From assembly GCF_009928525.1 (NCBI RefSeq), contig NZ_JAABOK010000005.1:434692-498691 (forward strand): a stretch of 64,000 bases of DNA, in the 5' to 3' direction. A model generated the notes under the pieces. That model did no database searches. It had not been told where the DNA came from and was given only the letters and a program-made list of their open reading frames with translations. This document shows, one piece after another, positions 34,094 to 43,457 of this stretch; the first letter of the stretch is position 1; every line of letters starts with the position of its first letter. The position numbers and the translations under genes are program-made. This stretch comes from Chitinophaga solisilvae. Its GTDB lineage: Bacteria; Bacteroidota; Bacteroidia; Chitinophagales; Chitinophagaceae.

Positions 34094-34800
34094 TCAAGTG
34101 TATTGCAGTGGATGATGAGCCACTGGCGCTGGAAATCATAGAGGACTACATCCGGAAGGTGCCCTTTCTGAATCTTGCCGGCAAATTTGAGAATGCAGCC
34201 ACAGCATTGCATTTCCTCCGGGAGGAGCCTGTGGACCTGGTATTCCTCGATATCAAAATGCCCGACATCACCGGCATTCAGTTCCTCAAATCGCTGAAAT
34301 ATCCGCCCCTGGTGGTTTTTACAACTGCCTACGGCGAATATGCGCTGGATGGTTTCAACCTGGATGTGGTAGACTACCTGCTGAAGCCCGTTCCCTTCGA
34401 ACGCTTCCTGAAAGCCGCCACCAAAGCCAGCGAAATACTGGCCGTTACCCAGCAGAAAGGCGCCCCGCTGGAAGCCGCCTGGGTGAATGATTACATCTTT
34501 ATCAAAACAGAGTATAAAATCATCAAGATCAATCTTGAAGACATTCTTTTCATTGAAGCACTCAAAGACTATACGAAAATCTATACACACAACCTGCCGG
34601 TACTTACCCTGCGCAGCCTTAAATCATTTGAAACCCGCCTCCCCGCCGATAAATTTATCCGCGTGCACCGTTCCTATCTCGTTTCCCTCAACAAAATCAA
34701 TTCCGTTGAGAAAAATACCGTGATGATCGCCAATCAGTCCATCCCCATCAGCGACGGCTACCGGGACCGGTTTTACGACGTGATCAACAAAAACTCTTAA
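34090..34800 (+). CDS. LytTR-family response regulator
   Basis: 236 residues: receiver domain (CIAVDDEPLALEII; phosphorylated Asp54 in LVFLDIKMPD; Thr/Lys in VVFTTAYGEYALDGF and YLLKPV) followed by a LytTR DNA-binding domain (VNDYIFIKTEYKIIKINLEDILFIEALKDYTKIYT, and LPADKFIRVHRSYLVSLNKI). Partner of the kinase just upstream. Typical regulation targets of such pairs are envelope or sugar genes; none can be named from the sequence. A compound family-B repeat begins at its stop codon. Confidence 0.95.
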   Translation: MIKCIAVDDEPLALEIIEDYIRKVPFLNLAGKFENAATALHFLREEPVDLVFLDIKMPDITGIQFLKSLKYPPLVVFTTAYGEYALDGFNLDVVDYLLKPVPFERFLKAATKASEILAVTQQKGAPLEAAWVNDYIFIKTEYKIIKINLEDILFIEALKDYTKIYTHNLPVLTLRSLKSFETRLPADKFIRVHRSYLVSLNKINSVEKNTVMIANQSIPISDGYRDRFYDVINKNS

Positions 34801-34975
34801 TATTTTTTTATTTGGTTATTTGAGATTTGGTTATTTGAAATGCAGCGAAGACATACGCGAAGATCTACACGGCATTAAAAATCCGTAAATCAAATCTCAA
34901 ATAACCAAATAAAAAAATATATTGGTCTCCGCTGTATTTCAAATGACCAGATCTCAAATAAAAAAATAACCAAAT
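34800..34975. repeat. Compound family-B inverted repeat
   Basis: 34800-34829 (ATATTTTTTTATTTGGTTAT...GAGATTTG) and 34891-34920 are exact complements over 30 bp. A second right arm (CCGCTGTATTTCAAATGACC and on, 34929-34975) matches the inner part of the left arm, GGTTATTTGAAATGCAGCG (34829-34847), with few mismatches. The left arm includes the last base of the upstream stop codon. Confidence 0.9.
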
Positions 34976-35036
34976 TTTTTCCGAACTTCGCCTGCACCAA
35001 ACCAATACATGCACCATTCATCAAAAACCACCAACA

Positions 35037-36164
35037 TTGGAAAGAATTTATTTTGACAACGCAGCTACCACTTCCCTGGACCCAGTGGTATTAGAAGCTA
35101 TGCTGCCGTATATGACGGAAAAGTTCGGAAATCCTTCTTCTATTTATTCCTATGGCAGAGAATCCAGGCTGGGTATTGAAAATGCGAGAAAATCAGTGGC
35201 TAAGAACCTGAATGCGCATCCGGGAGAAATATTCTTTACCTCCGGTGGCACTGAGAGCAGCAATACTGCTATCCATGCGGCGGTAAAAGATCTGGGTTGC
35301 AGGCATATCATTTCTTCTCCTATTGAGCACCATGCTACCCTGCATACCGTAGAGCACCTGCACCATCATGACGGAATAGCCCTGTCCTTCGTAAGGGTAC
35401 TGCCTTCCGGACATATCGATATGGCGCACCTCCGCGAGCTGCTGGCAGGATCCACAGAGAAATGCCTGGTTACGCTGATGCATGCCAACAATGAAATCGG
35501 CAACCTGCTCGATATTCATGCCGTAGGTACCCTGTGTAAGGAGTTCGATGCCATCTTCCATTCCGATACCGTACAAACGGTAGGACACTATCCTTTTGAC
35601 CTGCGCAATACGCCGGTACATTTCATCACCGGCGCCGGGCACAAGTTCCACGGTCCTAAAGGAGTAGGGATCCTCTATATCAACGAAAATGTAAAAATTA
35701 CGCCATATATCCAGGGTGGCAGCCAGGAACGTAATATGCGTGCAGGCACCGAAAACCTGTATGGTATCATCGGTTTTGCCAAAGCGCTGGAACTGGCTAC
35801 GGCACACCACGAAGAGCACAGCAAATACATCAACGACCTGCGTCAGTATATGGCTAAGCTCCTGCAGGAAAATATTCCTGGCGTAACCTTCAACGGCGAC
35901 CTCCAGGGACGCAGTCTGTACACCGTACTGAATGTTTCCTTCCCTAAATCCGAGAAAAGTGAAATGATCCTGTTCAACATGGATATCAATGGTATCTGCG
36001 CCTCCGGCGGCAGCGCCTGCACTTCCGGCGCCAACGCAGGTTCCCATGTTATCAGAGCCATCAACAGCAATCCTAACCAGATAGCTGTCCGTTTCTCCTT
36101 CTCCAAAAACAACACAAAAGAAGAGATTGAGAAGGTGGTGGAGAAAGTGAAGGAACTGATTTAA
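35037..36164 (+). CDS. Cysteine desulfurase (NifS/IscS family)
   Basis: PLP enzyme taking sulfur from cysteine for Fe-S cluster or thio-compound assembly. 375 residues: RIYFDNAATTSLDP, FTSGGTESSNTAI, PIEHHATL, PLP Lys203 in GAGHKFHGPKGVG, and persulfide Cys328 in SGGSACTSGA. The family N-terminus begins exactly at a TTG codon (35037); there is no in-frame ATG or GTG upstream, so TTG is the probable start. A 15-codon ATG frame (35009-35056) overlaps it out of frame. Convergent with glmM across a long hairpin. Confidence 0.93.
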   Translation: MERIYFDNAATTSLDPVVLEAMLPYMTEKFGNPSSIYSYGRESRLGIENARKSVAKNLNAHPGEIFFTSGGTESSNTAIHAAVKDLGCRHIISSPIEHHATLHTVEHLHHHDGIALSFVRVLPSGHIDMAHLRELLAGSTEKCLVTLMHANNEIGNLLDIHAVGTLCKEFDAIFHSDTVQTVGHYPFDLRNTPVHFITGAGHKFHGPKGVGILYINENVKITPYIQGGSQERNMRAGTENLYGIIGFAKALELATAHHEEHSKYINDLRQYMAKLLQENIPGVTFNGDLQGRSLYTVLNVSFPKSEKSEMILFNMDINGICASGGSACTSGANAGSHVIRAINSNPNQIAVRFSFSKNNTKEEIEKVVEKVKELI

Positions 36165-36166
36165 GA

Positions 36167-36312
36167 GAATTGCGAATTACGAATTGCGAATTACGAATGT
36201 AACTCGAAGATAAAAGCAAAGACCGAAGCGATAATACTACCAAGTATCCGCTTCGGTCTTTGCTTTTATCTTCGAGTTACATTCGTAATTCGTAATTCGC
36301 AATTCGTAATTC
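36167..36312. repeat. Family-A inverted repeat between convergent genes, 64-base arms
   Basis: 36167-36230 and 36249-36312 are complementary except at three G/A positions in the outer part; the inner 42 bp (AATTACGAATGTAACTCGAA ... GACCGAAGCG) are perfect. Loop 18 nt. It starts 2 nt after the cysteine desulfurase stop and ends 5 nt before the glmM stop, so it could end both transcripts. Confidence 0.95.
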
Positions 36313-36317
36313 CTGAC

Positions 36318-37697
36318 TTACATGAATTCCTTTATGTCCTGCATAATACGCTTCGCTATGTTATCTGCGGTTGTTTCATTCTGGCTTTCTGCGTAGATAC
36401 GGATAATGGGTTCCGTGTTGGAGGTACGCAGGTGTACCCAGTCTTTGTCAAATTCAATTTTCAGGCCGTCTTCTGTGTTGAGGGGCTGATTTTTGTATTT
36501 GTCTTTTATTTTTCCGAAGATGGTTTTTACGTCTACGCCTTTATCCAGTTCAATTTTATTTTTGGAGATGAAGTAGTCGGGGTAGCTGTTACGCAGGGCT
36601 TTGATGCTTTTTTTGCTGTGAGCCAGGTGGCTGAGGAACAGGCCGATGCCGATGAGGGCGTCGCGGCCGTAGTGCAGGTCCGGTACGATGATGCCGCCAT
36701 TGCCTTCTCCGCCGATAACGGCGTTGGTTTCCTTCATTTTTTTCACCACATTCACTTCGCCTACGGCAGAAGGAGTGTATTGGCCGCCGTTTTTCAGTGT
36801 TACATCTTTCAGCGCCTGGGTGGAAGACATGTTGGAAACGGTATTACCGGGGCGTTTGCCCAGTACATAATCCGCTACGGCTACCAGGGTGTATTCTTCC
36901 CCGAACATGCTGCCGTCTTCGCATACGAAGCAGAGGCGGTCTACGTCCGGATCTACAGCGATACCGAGGTCGGCTTTGGATTTATTGACTTCATTGGACA
37001 GCGCAGTGAGGTTTTCGGCCAGTGGTTCGGGATTGTGGGCGAACTTACCGGTTACTTCCCCGAACAGTACCTGCACATTTTCTACGCCCAGCGCCTTGAG
37101 CAACGGTGGAACGAAGATGGCGCCGGTAGAGTTCACTGCATCAATCACGATGCTGAAGTTGCGTTCTTTAATGGCGTCAACATCTACCAGCGGGTAGTTG
37201 ACTACCAGGTCGATGTGTTTCTGCAGATAGGAGTCATCCTGGGTGTAGGAACCGAGTTTGTTTACATCCGCGAAGTTGAAGTCTTCCTGCTCCGCGATTT
37301 CCAGCAGCAGTGCGCCGTCTTCGCCGGAGATGAATTCACCTTCCGCATTCAGTAATTTCAGTGCGTTCCATTCTTTAGGATTGTGGCTGGCAGTGAGGAT
37401 AATACCTCCTGCAGCGTTTTCCATCTTAACAGCGATTTCTACAGTTGGCGTGGTGGATAGTCCCAGGTCTACAACGTCGATGCCCAGACCGTTAAGAGTG
37501 GATACTACCAGGTTTTTCACCATTTCGCCGGAAATCCGGCCATCGCGGCCAATTACTACTTTTCGGTTTTCGGTTTGCCGGCTAAGCCAGGTTCCGTAAG
37601 CGGCGGTAAATTTTACCACATCTACCGGGGAGAGTCCTTCGCCGGGCTTACCGCCAATGGTTCCGCGTATTCCGGATATTGATTTGATCAGTGCCAC
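36318..37697 (-). CDS. glmM: Phosphoglucosamine mutase (phosphohexomutase family)
   Basis: 459 residues. Catalytic phosphoserine loop TASHNPKEWNALK (about 102-114), metal-binding DPDVDRLCF near 243-251, sugar-specificity loop GGEGNGGIIVP near 327-337 and phosphate-binding RTSNTEPIIRIYAE near the C-terminus. The loop sequence GEGNGG fits GlmM-like enzymes making glucosamine-1-phosphate for cell wall precursors; phosphomannomutase activity cannot be excluded. Transcribed leftward, convergent with the cysteine desulfurase. Confidence 0.9.
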   Translation of the reverse strand: MALIKSISGIRGTIGGKPGEGLSPVDVVKFTAAYGTWLSRQTENRKVVIGRDGRISGEMVKNLVVSTLNGLGIDVVDLGLSTTPTVEIAVKMENAAGGIILTASHNPKEWNALKLLNAEGEFISGEDGALLLEIAEQEDFNFADVNKLGSYTQDDSYLQKHIDLVVNYPLVDVDAIKERNFSIVIDAVNSTGAIFVPPLLKALGVENVQVLFGEVTGKFAHNPEPLAENLTALSNEVNKSKADLGIAVDPDVDRLCFVCEDGSMFGEEYTLVAVADYVLGKRPGNTVSNMSSTQALKDVTLKNGGQYTPSAVGEVNVVKKMKETNAVIGGEGNGGIIVPDLHYGRDALIGIGLFLSHLAHSKKSIKALRNSYPDYFISKNKIELDKGVDVKTIFGKIKDKYKNQPLNTEDGLKIEFDKDWVHLRTSNTEPIIRIYAESQNETTADNIAKRIMQDIKEFM

Positions 37698-37734
37698 GAG
37701 ATTCGATTTTTAAGGAAGGCAAATATAAAAGGAG

Positions 37735-37900
37735 ATTTTTGGATTTTCGGATTTTTTGATTTACGAATTTTACATGGCAGGGGATACGTAACTATTTCTT
37801 AATGTGTATATATCAATGATTCGTTTATCTCCGCTGCATTCCAAATACCTGAATCAACAAATCCGTAAATCCGTAAATCCGAATTTCCCTCCCGGCCACT
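37735..37900. repeat. Degenerate intergenic repeat with AAATCCGTAAATCC units
   Basis: The 255-bp region between divergent glmM and the LtaS-like gene holds GGATTTTCGGATTTTTTGAT on the left and CAAATCCGTAAATCCGTAAA on the right (about 37858-37880), partly complementary. A CTCCGCTGCATTCCAAATA segment (37828-37846) resembles the inner part of family-B right arms. No gene seen here. Confidence 0.5.
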
Positions 37901-37952
37901 CACTTTTCATTATATTTGCAGCTACGCTTTTAAAAAAACAGCTATACGTTAC

Positions 37953-39971
37953 ATGCAATACTCCTGGAAGAATGTACCACGGTATATTCGTTATGTGTTT
38001 GTTCAAACGCTTTATCTCTTCCTGCTGATGGTGATGTTCAGGGCTATTTTTTATTTTTTCTTTTTTAAAACTACCATCACCGACAGCGCTGTTATTGCAA
38101 AAGCATGGTACCTGGGCCTGAAATTTGATCTGCGCCTGGCACTGATACTCATCATCCCGCTGGCGCTTACCGCCGTCATCGCCCGTAACCGCCTGTTTAC
38201 GTCAAAGGCTATACGCCGGGGCGTGTTTATCTACCTGTTCCTGGTATTTACCCTGCTGACCTTATTATATATACTCGATCTGGGACATTACGATTACCTC
38301 GGCATACGCCTGGACCCTTCCATACTTCGCTTTCTGGCGAAAGGAGAACGGGCCGACAACGCCCGCATGGTATGGCAGAGTTATCCTGTGGTACGTGGTA
38401 CCCTGGCTATTTTCGTATTCCTGTTCCTGTTACATCGCCTGCAACGCCGCACCTGGAACCATTTTGCGGCACAACCGGTAATCCTGCTGCGCAACTGGCC
38501 TTTTACCGGCTATGTGACGGGCCTTACCCTGCTCATCGGTGCCGGTATCTACGCTAATTTCGCCTACTTCCCGCTGCGCTGGAGCCAGGCTATGTTCACC
38601 CGCGATAACGGCGTTACCAGCCTGGGACTGAACCCTATCCTGTATTTCTTCTCCAATTTCAGCGTGAAAGGAGATACTTTCGACCTGGAAAAAACAAAAC
38701 AGTATTATCCATATATCGCACAATACCTGAAGGTAGACCAGCCGGATGCAGCTCAGCTGAACTTTGTACGCAGCTTCCCCGGAGATTCTTCCAGGCCCCG
38801 CCTCAACGTGGTACTGGTGATGCTGGAATCTACCGGCGCAGCGCCCACCAGCATGTATAACAATCCCATGCAGGCAACGCCCCATATGCAGCGGCTGGCC
38901 GACAGCGGCGTGCTGTTCCGCAATTTTTATGTGCCGGCCATCAGCACTGCCAAAACAGTGTTCGGCGTCACTACCGGACTGCCGGATATAACAGCGGTAA
39001 AGACCGCCAGCCGTCATCCCAAAATGCTGGATCAGCGGATTGTCATGGATCAGTTCAAAGGATATGAAAAAATGTATCTCCTCGGCGGAAATACCAACTG
39101 GGCCAATATCCGCGCGGTATTCACCAATAATGTGGAAGGCATCCGCATCTACGAGGAAGGCATGTATAAATCGCCCAAGGCCGATGTATGGGGGATCTCG
39201 GACTATGACCTCATCACCGAAGCCAGCGGAATGTTCAAAGCTGAGAACGATCAGAAAAAGCCTTTCATCGCCTTCCTGCAGCTGGCAGACAATCACCCGC
39301 CGTATACTACTACCAGCGGCGCGGGCGACTTTAAAAAGCTGACGGAAAAAGATATTGACATGGAGAAGTTCAAAAAGTCAGGCTTCGTGTCCATCGATCA
39401 GTTCAATGCACTGCGGTATGAAGATTATAATGTGGGACACCTGATCGATATGGCCCGCAAGGATGGCTATCTTGATAACACCGTATTTGTATTTTTCGGA
39501 GATCATAACTGTATCCTGAATCCGTACACCTTTATGCCGCTGCCAGAATATCAGCTGGCCACCGGCGGGGTGCATGTAACCGCCTTCATGTATGCGCCCG
39601 GTCACCTGCAGCCGCAGGTAGTGAACACTCCGGGCAGCCTGCTGGATATTTACCCGACAGTAGCAGGTATGGTAGGAATGCCATACAAAAACTATACGCT
39701 GGGCGTAAATTTGTTTGATACTGCCTACGCAAGCAACAAATATGTATTTATGACGTACATCCGTAATCAGCAGCCGTATTATGCAGTAATAGGCGACCGT
39801 TACCTGTACGAGATAAATTTCAGTACCAATACACCTGCCTTATACGATCTGCAGGGCGACCCGCTGAAGAATGTGCAGGCACAGCAACCTGATACTGCAA
39901 AAAATCTGGATAATTTAACACGTGCCTTCTACGAAAGCACGCGATATTTGATGTTTAATAATAAAAAATAG
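37953..39971 (+). CDS. LtaS-like sulfatase-fold membrane phosphotransferase
   Basis: 672 residues. Five membrane segments (about 15-45, 55-75, 85-107, 135-155, 185-205) precede an extracytoplasmic alkaline-phosphatase/sulfatase domain (about 270-610): LNVVLVMLESTGAAPTSMY with the metal Glu, the catalytic-Thr region FYVPAISTAKTVFGVTTGLP, LGGNTNWAN, FLQLADNHPPY and VFVFFGDHN. The layout is that of lipoteichoic-acid synthase and phosphoethanolamine/phosphoglycerol transferases. In a Gram-negative, addition of phospho-groups to an envelope glycan is more likely than LTA synthesis. A methyltransferase gene follows after 2 nt. Confidence 0.88.
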   Translation: MQYSWKNVPRYIRYVFVQTLYLFLLMVMFRAIFYFFFFKTTITDSAVIAKAWYLGLKFDLRLALILIIPLALTAVIARNRLFTSKAIRRGVFIYLFLVFTLLTLLYILDLGHYDYLGIRLDPSILRFLAKGERADNARMVWQSYPVVRGTLAIFVFLFLLHRLQRRTWNHFAAQPVILLRNWPFTGYVTGLTLLIGAGIYANFAYFPLRWSQAMFTRDNGVTSLGLNPILYFFSNFSVKGDTFDLEKTKQYYPYIAQYLKVDQPDAAQLNFVRSFPGDSSRPRLNVVLVMLESTGAAPTSMYNNPMQATPHMQRLADSGVLFRNFYVPAISTAKTVFGVTTGLPDITAVKTASRHPKMLDQRIVMDQFKGYEKMYLLGGNTNWANIRAVFTNNVEGIRIYEEGMYKSPKADVWGISDYDLITEASGMFKAENDQKKPFIAFLQLADNHPPYTTTSGAGDFKKLTEKDIDMEKFKKSGFVSIDQFNALRYEDYNVGHLIDMARKDGYLDNTVFVFFGDHNCILNPYTFMPLPEYQLATGGVHVTAFMYAPGHLQPQVVNTPGSLLDIYPTVAGMVGMPYKNYTLGVNLFDTAYASNKYVFMTYIRNQQPYYAVIGDRYLYEINFSTNTPALYDLQGDPLKNVQAQQPDTAKNLDNLTRAFYESTRYLMFNNKK

Positions 39972-39973
39972 CC

Positions 39974-40717
39974 GTGGATATAGATAAATGCTGGTTTAAA
40001 GATTGGTTTAATTCTCCTTATTATCATCTCCTGTATAACAACCGGGATGAAAAGGAGGCTGCTGCTTTCATTGATAAGCTGCTGGCATACCTGCAGCCCC
40101 CTGCCGGTGCGGAAATGCTGGATGTGGCATGCGGAAAGGGACGTCATGCCCGGTACCTGGCCGATAAAGGCTACGATGTAACCGGTATCGACCTGTCCAT
40201 CGAAAGCATCAATATCGCCAGGAAGATGGAGAATGAACACCTGAGCTTCTTTCAGCATGATATGCGTTTACCTTTCCGGGTGAATTATTTCGATATCGTC
40301 TTCAATTTCTTCACCAGCTTCGGCTATTTTGAATCGCAGCGCGACAATGACAATGCGCTCCGTACGCTCACCAACGCACTGAAACATGGCGGCCGCCTGG
40401 TACTCGATTACCTGAACAGCAACTATGTAGCCTCCCACCTGGTATACGACGAGGTAAAGGAGAAAGATAATGTGGTGTTTGATATCCGGCGGGAGATAAA
40501 AGACAAAAAATTTCTGAAGAAGATCAGCATACTGGATAAGACGCTGATGCGCCGCGCTACTTTTGCGGAAAGTGTAAATGCCTTCACCCGTGCGGATTTT
40601 GAACAGATGTTCGCCAAACAGGGGCTGGTGATCCAGGAAGTTTTCGGCGATTATCATTTTAACAGCTATGATGAAGTGCGGTCGCCGCGGCTGATTATCA
40701 TTGCAACAAAACCATAG
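39974..40717 (+). CDS. Class I SAM-dependent methyltransferase
   Basis: 247 residues. Motif I is LDVACGKGRHARYLADKGYDVTGIDLS (about 47-73), with the SAM acidic residue at the end of strand 2 (GIDLS), and FDIVFNFFTSFGYF as motif IV. Start is GTG at 39974, 2 nt after the LtaS-like stop; the first ATG in the region is out of frame. Substrate unknown. Tight spacing with the PAP2 gene (2 nt) suggests one transcript with its neighbours. Confidence 0.88.
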   Translation: MDIDKCWFKDWFNSPYYHLLYNNRDEKEAAAFIDKLLAYLQPPAGAEMLDVACGKGRHARYLADKGYDVTGIDLSIESINIARKMENEHLSFFQHDMRLPFRVNYFDIVFNFFTSFGYFESQRDNDNALRTLTNALKHGGRLVLDYLNSNYVASHLVYDEVKEKDNVVFDIRREIKDKKFLKKISILDKTLMRRATFAESVNAFTRADFEQMFAKQGLVIQEVFGDYHFNSYDEVRSPRLIIIATKP

Positions 40718-40719
40718 CC

Positions 40720-41298
40720 ATGCTTGAACGTATTTTAAAAGAAGACCTGCGGTTGTTCTTTCATATCAACGGGCAATGGCATAATGCCTTTCTGGATGTA
40801 ATCCTGCCCTTTGTACGGGAACCCTATGTCTGGGCGCCGCTGTATTTGTTCCTGGGGCTGTTTGTCATTATCAATTACCGCTGGAAGGGACTTTTCTGGA
40901 TCATGTTCTTTCTGCTGTGCTTCGGGCTGGCAGATCAGAGCAGCCTGTACATCAAGGAGGCGCTGGGGCGGTTGCGGCCCTGCAGGGACCCGCTGGTGTC
41001 GCACTATGCCAGGGTGCTGGTGGTACATTGCCCTATGAGCGGCAGTTTCACTTCTAATCATGCGGCCAATCATTTTGCGCTGGCTACATTTTGTTTCTTA
41101 ACTTTAAAATCAGCTTTTGGCCGGTATACCTGGTTGTTTTTTGCATGGGCAGCTATTATTGCCTATGCGCAGGTATATGTAGGCGTGCATTACCCGCTGG
41201 ATGTAACCGGCGGCGCACTGCTGGGCCTTTTTATCGGGTTGCTGAGCGGTAGTTTCTTTCAACGCCGCATAAGACTGGAATCCGAATTTGCGTCATGA
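40720..41298 (+). CDS. PAP2-family membrane phosphatase
   Basis: 192 residues with five or six membrane segments. The three acid-phosphatase motifs are visible: KEALGRLRP (about 80-88), GSFTSNHAANH (about 107-117, where many members have PSGH) and YVGVHYPLDVTGG (about 148-160). Probably dephosphorylates undecaprenyl pyrophosphate or another lipid phosphate at the periplasmic face. Overlaps the ZIP transporter start by 4 nt (ATGA). Confidence 0.9.
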   Translation: MLERILKEDLRLFFHINGQWHNAFLDVILPFVREPYVWAPLYLFLGLFVIINYRWKGLFWIMFFLLCFGLADQSSLYIKEALGRLRPCRDPLVSHYARVLVVHCPMSGSFTSNHAANHFALATFCFLTLKSAFGRYTWLFFAWAAIIAYAQVYVGVHYPLDVTGGALLGLFIGLLSGSFFQRRIRLESEFAS

Positions 41299-42026
41299 AC
41301 TGGAACTATCTGATACTTATTTTTTTGGCAACACTGGCCGGTGGAATCATTCCCATGACTATCAGGCGGGTGAATGCCAATTTTACCATCTATCTGCTGG
41401 CATTTACCGGCGCTTTCCTTTTCGGTATCACCATCATGCACCTCCTGCCGGAAGTGTATCATGAGCTGGGCCATACCGCCGGCATCTACATTGCCCTGGG
41501 CTTTTTTCTGCAGGTATTCCTGCAGCAGCTGTCCCACGGTATGGAACATGGTCACACGCACCTGCCGGGGGAACACCATCATCATATTGCGGTCACACCG
41601 CTGCTGCTGGGGCTTTCCATCCATGCGTTCATGGAAGGTATACCGCTGGGCTTCCAATACGAGGACCAGTCCGCCTTACCTTCGTTGATGCTGGGTGTGG
41701 CGGCGCATAAAATACCGGAGGCCCTGACCCTCATTACCGTAATGATGCATGCACACAAGCAGAAACCGGAATTATGGCGCATATTGCTCTTCTTTGCCGT
41801 GGTCACCCCGGTGGCTGCACTGCTGGCAGGGTGGATGGGCAGCCGCTTCAATATTGTGTCGCATTACCTGTTATATGTGGTGGCGCTGGTTATCGGGGCT
41901 TTCCTGCATATTTCCACCACTATCTTTTACGAAAGTGGCACCAAACATCATGAACTCAGCAGCCGAAAGGTGCTGGCAATAGGAGCAGGGCTCCTGCTGG
42001 CATTTCTTACCCTGATATTTGAATAA
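41295..42026 (+). CDS. ZIP-family divalent metal transporter
   Basis: 243 residues, about eight membrane segments. A His-rich loop HGMEHGHTHLPGEHHHH lies between segments 3 and 4 (about 81-97), and the metal-binding segment LGLSIHAFMEGIPLGF (H..E in TM4) and AAHKIPEALTLITVMMH (TM5) follow, which is the ZIP signature. Carries zinc, iron or manganese inward. Start overlaps the PAP2 stop. Confidence 0.92.
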   Translation: MNWNYLILIFLATLAGGIIPMTIRRVNANFTIYLLAFTGAFLFGITIMHLLPEVYHELGHTAGIYIALGFFLQVFLQQLSHGMEHGHTHLPGEHHHHIAVTPLLLGLSIHAFMEGIPLGFQYEDQSALPSLMLGVAAHKIPEALTLITVMMHAHKQKPELWRILLFFAVVTPVAALLAGWMGSRFNIVSHYLLYVVALVIGAFLHISTTIFYESGTKHHELSSRKVLAIGAGLLLAFLTLIFE

Positions 42027-42050
42027 TTTTTTATTTTTAGACTTTGAATC

Positions 42051-43334
42051 ATGGAAGTCGTCATTATCCTCATCCTTATTTTAGTGAATGGCATATTTTC
42101 GATGTCGGAAATTGCCCTGGTCTCGGCCCGCAAAGTCCGGCTGGAGCACCTGGCTAATAAAGGGGATGAAAAAGCAAAAGCCGCATTAAAGCTGGCTAAC
42201 AATCCGGACACCTTTCTCTCTACTGTCCAAATCGGTATTACCCTGATCGGCATCCTGACGGGTATTTACTCCGGCGAAAATATCAAAACCGATGTTATCG
42301 CCTGGCTGAATCAGTTTCCTGCCTTACAAGCATACAGCAACCTCATTGCTACTGTAATCATTGTAGTGGTTATCACCTATTTCTCCATGGTACTGGGAGA
42401 GCTGGTGCCCAAACGCATCGGCATGTCCAGGCCGGAAACCATCGCCAAAACCATGGCGAAGCCCATGTACCTCCTGTCATGGCTTACCTACCCGTTTATC
42501 CTGTTGTTAAGCGCCTCCACCAACCTCCTGGTAAAAATATTCAACCTGCAGCCGAAAGATTCGCAGGTGACGGAAGAAGAAATCAAAGCGATCATCAGCG
42601 AAGGCACCACCTCCGGCGCCATCGAGGAAACAGAACAGGAAATCATTGAACGTGTATTTCACCTGGGCGACAGGAACATCACCTCGCTCATGACCTACAG
42701 GAATGATATTACCTGGCTGGATATCAATGAAACCCCGGCAGATTACCAGCAGAAGATCCATAGCAGCCTGCATTCTGTATACCCCGTCTGCGACGGCCAG
42801 ATAGACAGTATAAAAGGCGTTATCTCCATCAAGGATCTCTATGCCGTGGCCGGAAAAGGTACTCCGCTGGCACAGATTATCAAGAAGCCGCTGTTCGTAC
42901 CCGAAAACAATACCGCCTACCAGGTACTTGAAAAGTTTAAGGAAACGCATATCCATGCCGCTTTTATTGTGGATGAGTATGGCACCTTCCTGGGGATGAT
43001 TACCCTGAACGACATACTGGAAGCAATTGTGGGAGATATGCCAGAGACGGAGGAAAGCGACGATTACGAAATGGTACTGCGCGATGACGGCTCCTGGCTG
43101 GTAGACGCCCAGATTCCGTTCTACGATTTCCTGGCAGAATTTGATAAAGAAGACTGGATGGCGGAATTTGATCAGGATTTTGATACCTTAGCCGGATTTA
43201 TATTACATCATCTCGAACATATTCCGAAAACAGGCGAGAAATTTTCCTGGAGAGGATTTGAATTCGAAATCATGGACATGGATGCGCACCGTATTGATAA
43301 AGTGCTTGTAACACCTTCTCCGGAAGTGGTTTAA
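42051..43334 (+). CDS. CNNM/CorC-like membrane protein with CBS domains (hemolysin-type)
   Basis: 427 residues: DUF21 membrane domain (about 1-190; VNGIFSMSEIALVSARKVRLEHLANKG, TVQIGITLIGILTGIYSGE, VLGELVPKRIGMSRPE), a CBS pair (about 205-330; MTYRNDITWLDI, HAAFIVDEYGTFLGMITLNDILEAIVGD) and a C-terminal CorC/HlyC domain (YEMVLRDDGSWLVDAQIP... GFILHHLEHIPKTGEKFSW). The family is linked to magnesium efflux or cobalt resistance; older annotations say hemolysin. 25 nt after the ZIP gene. Confidence 0.93.
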   Translation: MEVVIILILILVNGIFSMSEIALVSARKVRLEHLANKGDEKAKAALKLANNPDTFLSTVQIGITLIGILTGIYSGENIKTDVIAWLNQFPALQAYSNLIATVIIVVVITYFSMVLGELVPKRIGMSRPETIAKTMAKPMYLLSWLTYPFILLLSASTNLLVKIFNLQPKDSQVTEEEIKAIISEGTTSGAIEETEQEIIERVFHLGDRNITSLMTYRNDITWLDINETPADYQQKIHSSLHSVYPVCDGQIDSIKGVISIKDLYAVAGKGTPLAQIIKKPLFVPENNTAYQVLEKFKETHIHAAFIVDEYGTFLGMITLNDILEAIVGDMPETEESDDYEMVLRDDGSWLVDAQIPFYDFLAEFDKEDWMAEFDQDFDTLAGFILHHLEHIPKTGEKFSWRGFEFEIMDMDAHRIDKVLVTPSPEVV

Positions 43335-43452
43335 GCCGAAAAACCTGGTAATAAGTATTCAGATTCAAAGATACCCCAACGCCAATAAGAGTATCGAAGA
43401 GTGCAACGACTGTCATGCCGCCTGTAATGCCAGGCCGGATAACTGGTACTAA
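43312..43452 (+). other. Small Cys-rich open frame without a normal start (possible gene remnant)
   Basis: The frame 43312-43452 is open for 46 codons and ends with a peptide QRYPNANKSIEECNDCHAAC followed by NARPDNWY and TAA. The CxxCHxxC spacing and sharp end look like real coding sequence, but there is no ATG, GTG or TTG in frame; only CTG (43345) or ATT (43357) could start it. It lies between the CBS protein and the pigment-cluster promoter. It may be the 3' remnant of a lost gene, a peptide with a rare start, or chance. Confidence 0.3.
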
Positions 43453-43457
43453 TTGCT

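Noticed and set aside
36432..37355. 307-codon open frame on the plus strand
   Set aside because: Antisense to glmM; Val/Phe/Tyr-rich with no domain.
37953..39971. Sulfatase matured by the nearby FGE-like protein
   Set aside because: The nucleophile region reads STAKTVFG without a CxPxR or SxPxR motif, so the enzyme is of the Thr-dependent LtaS type.
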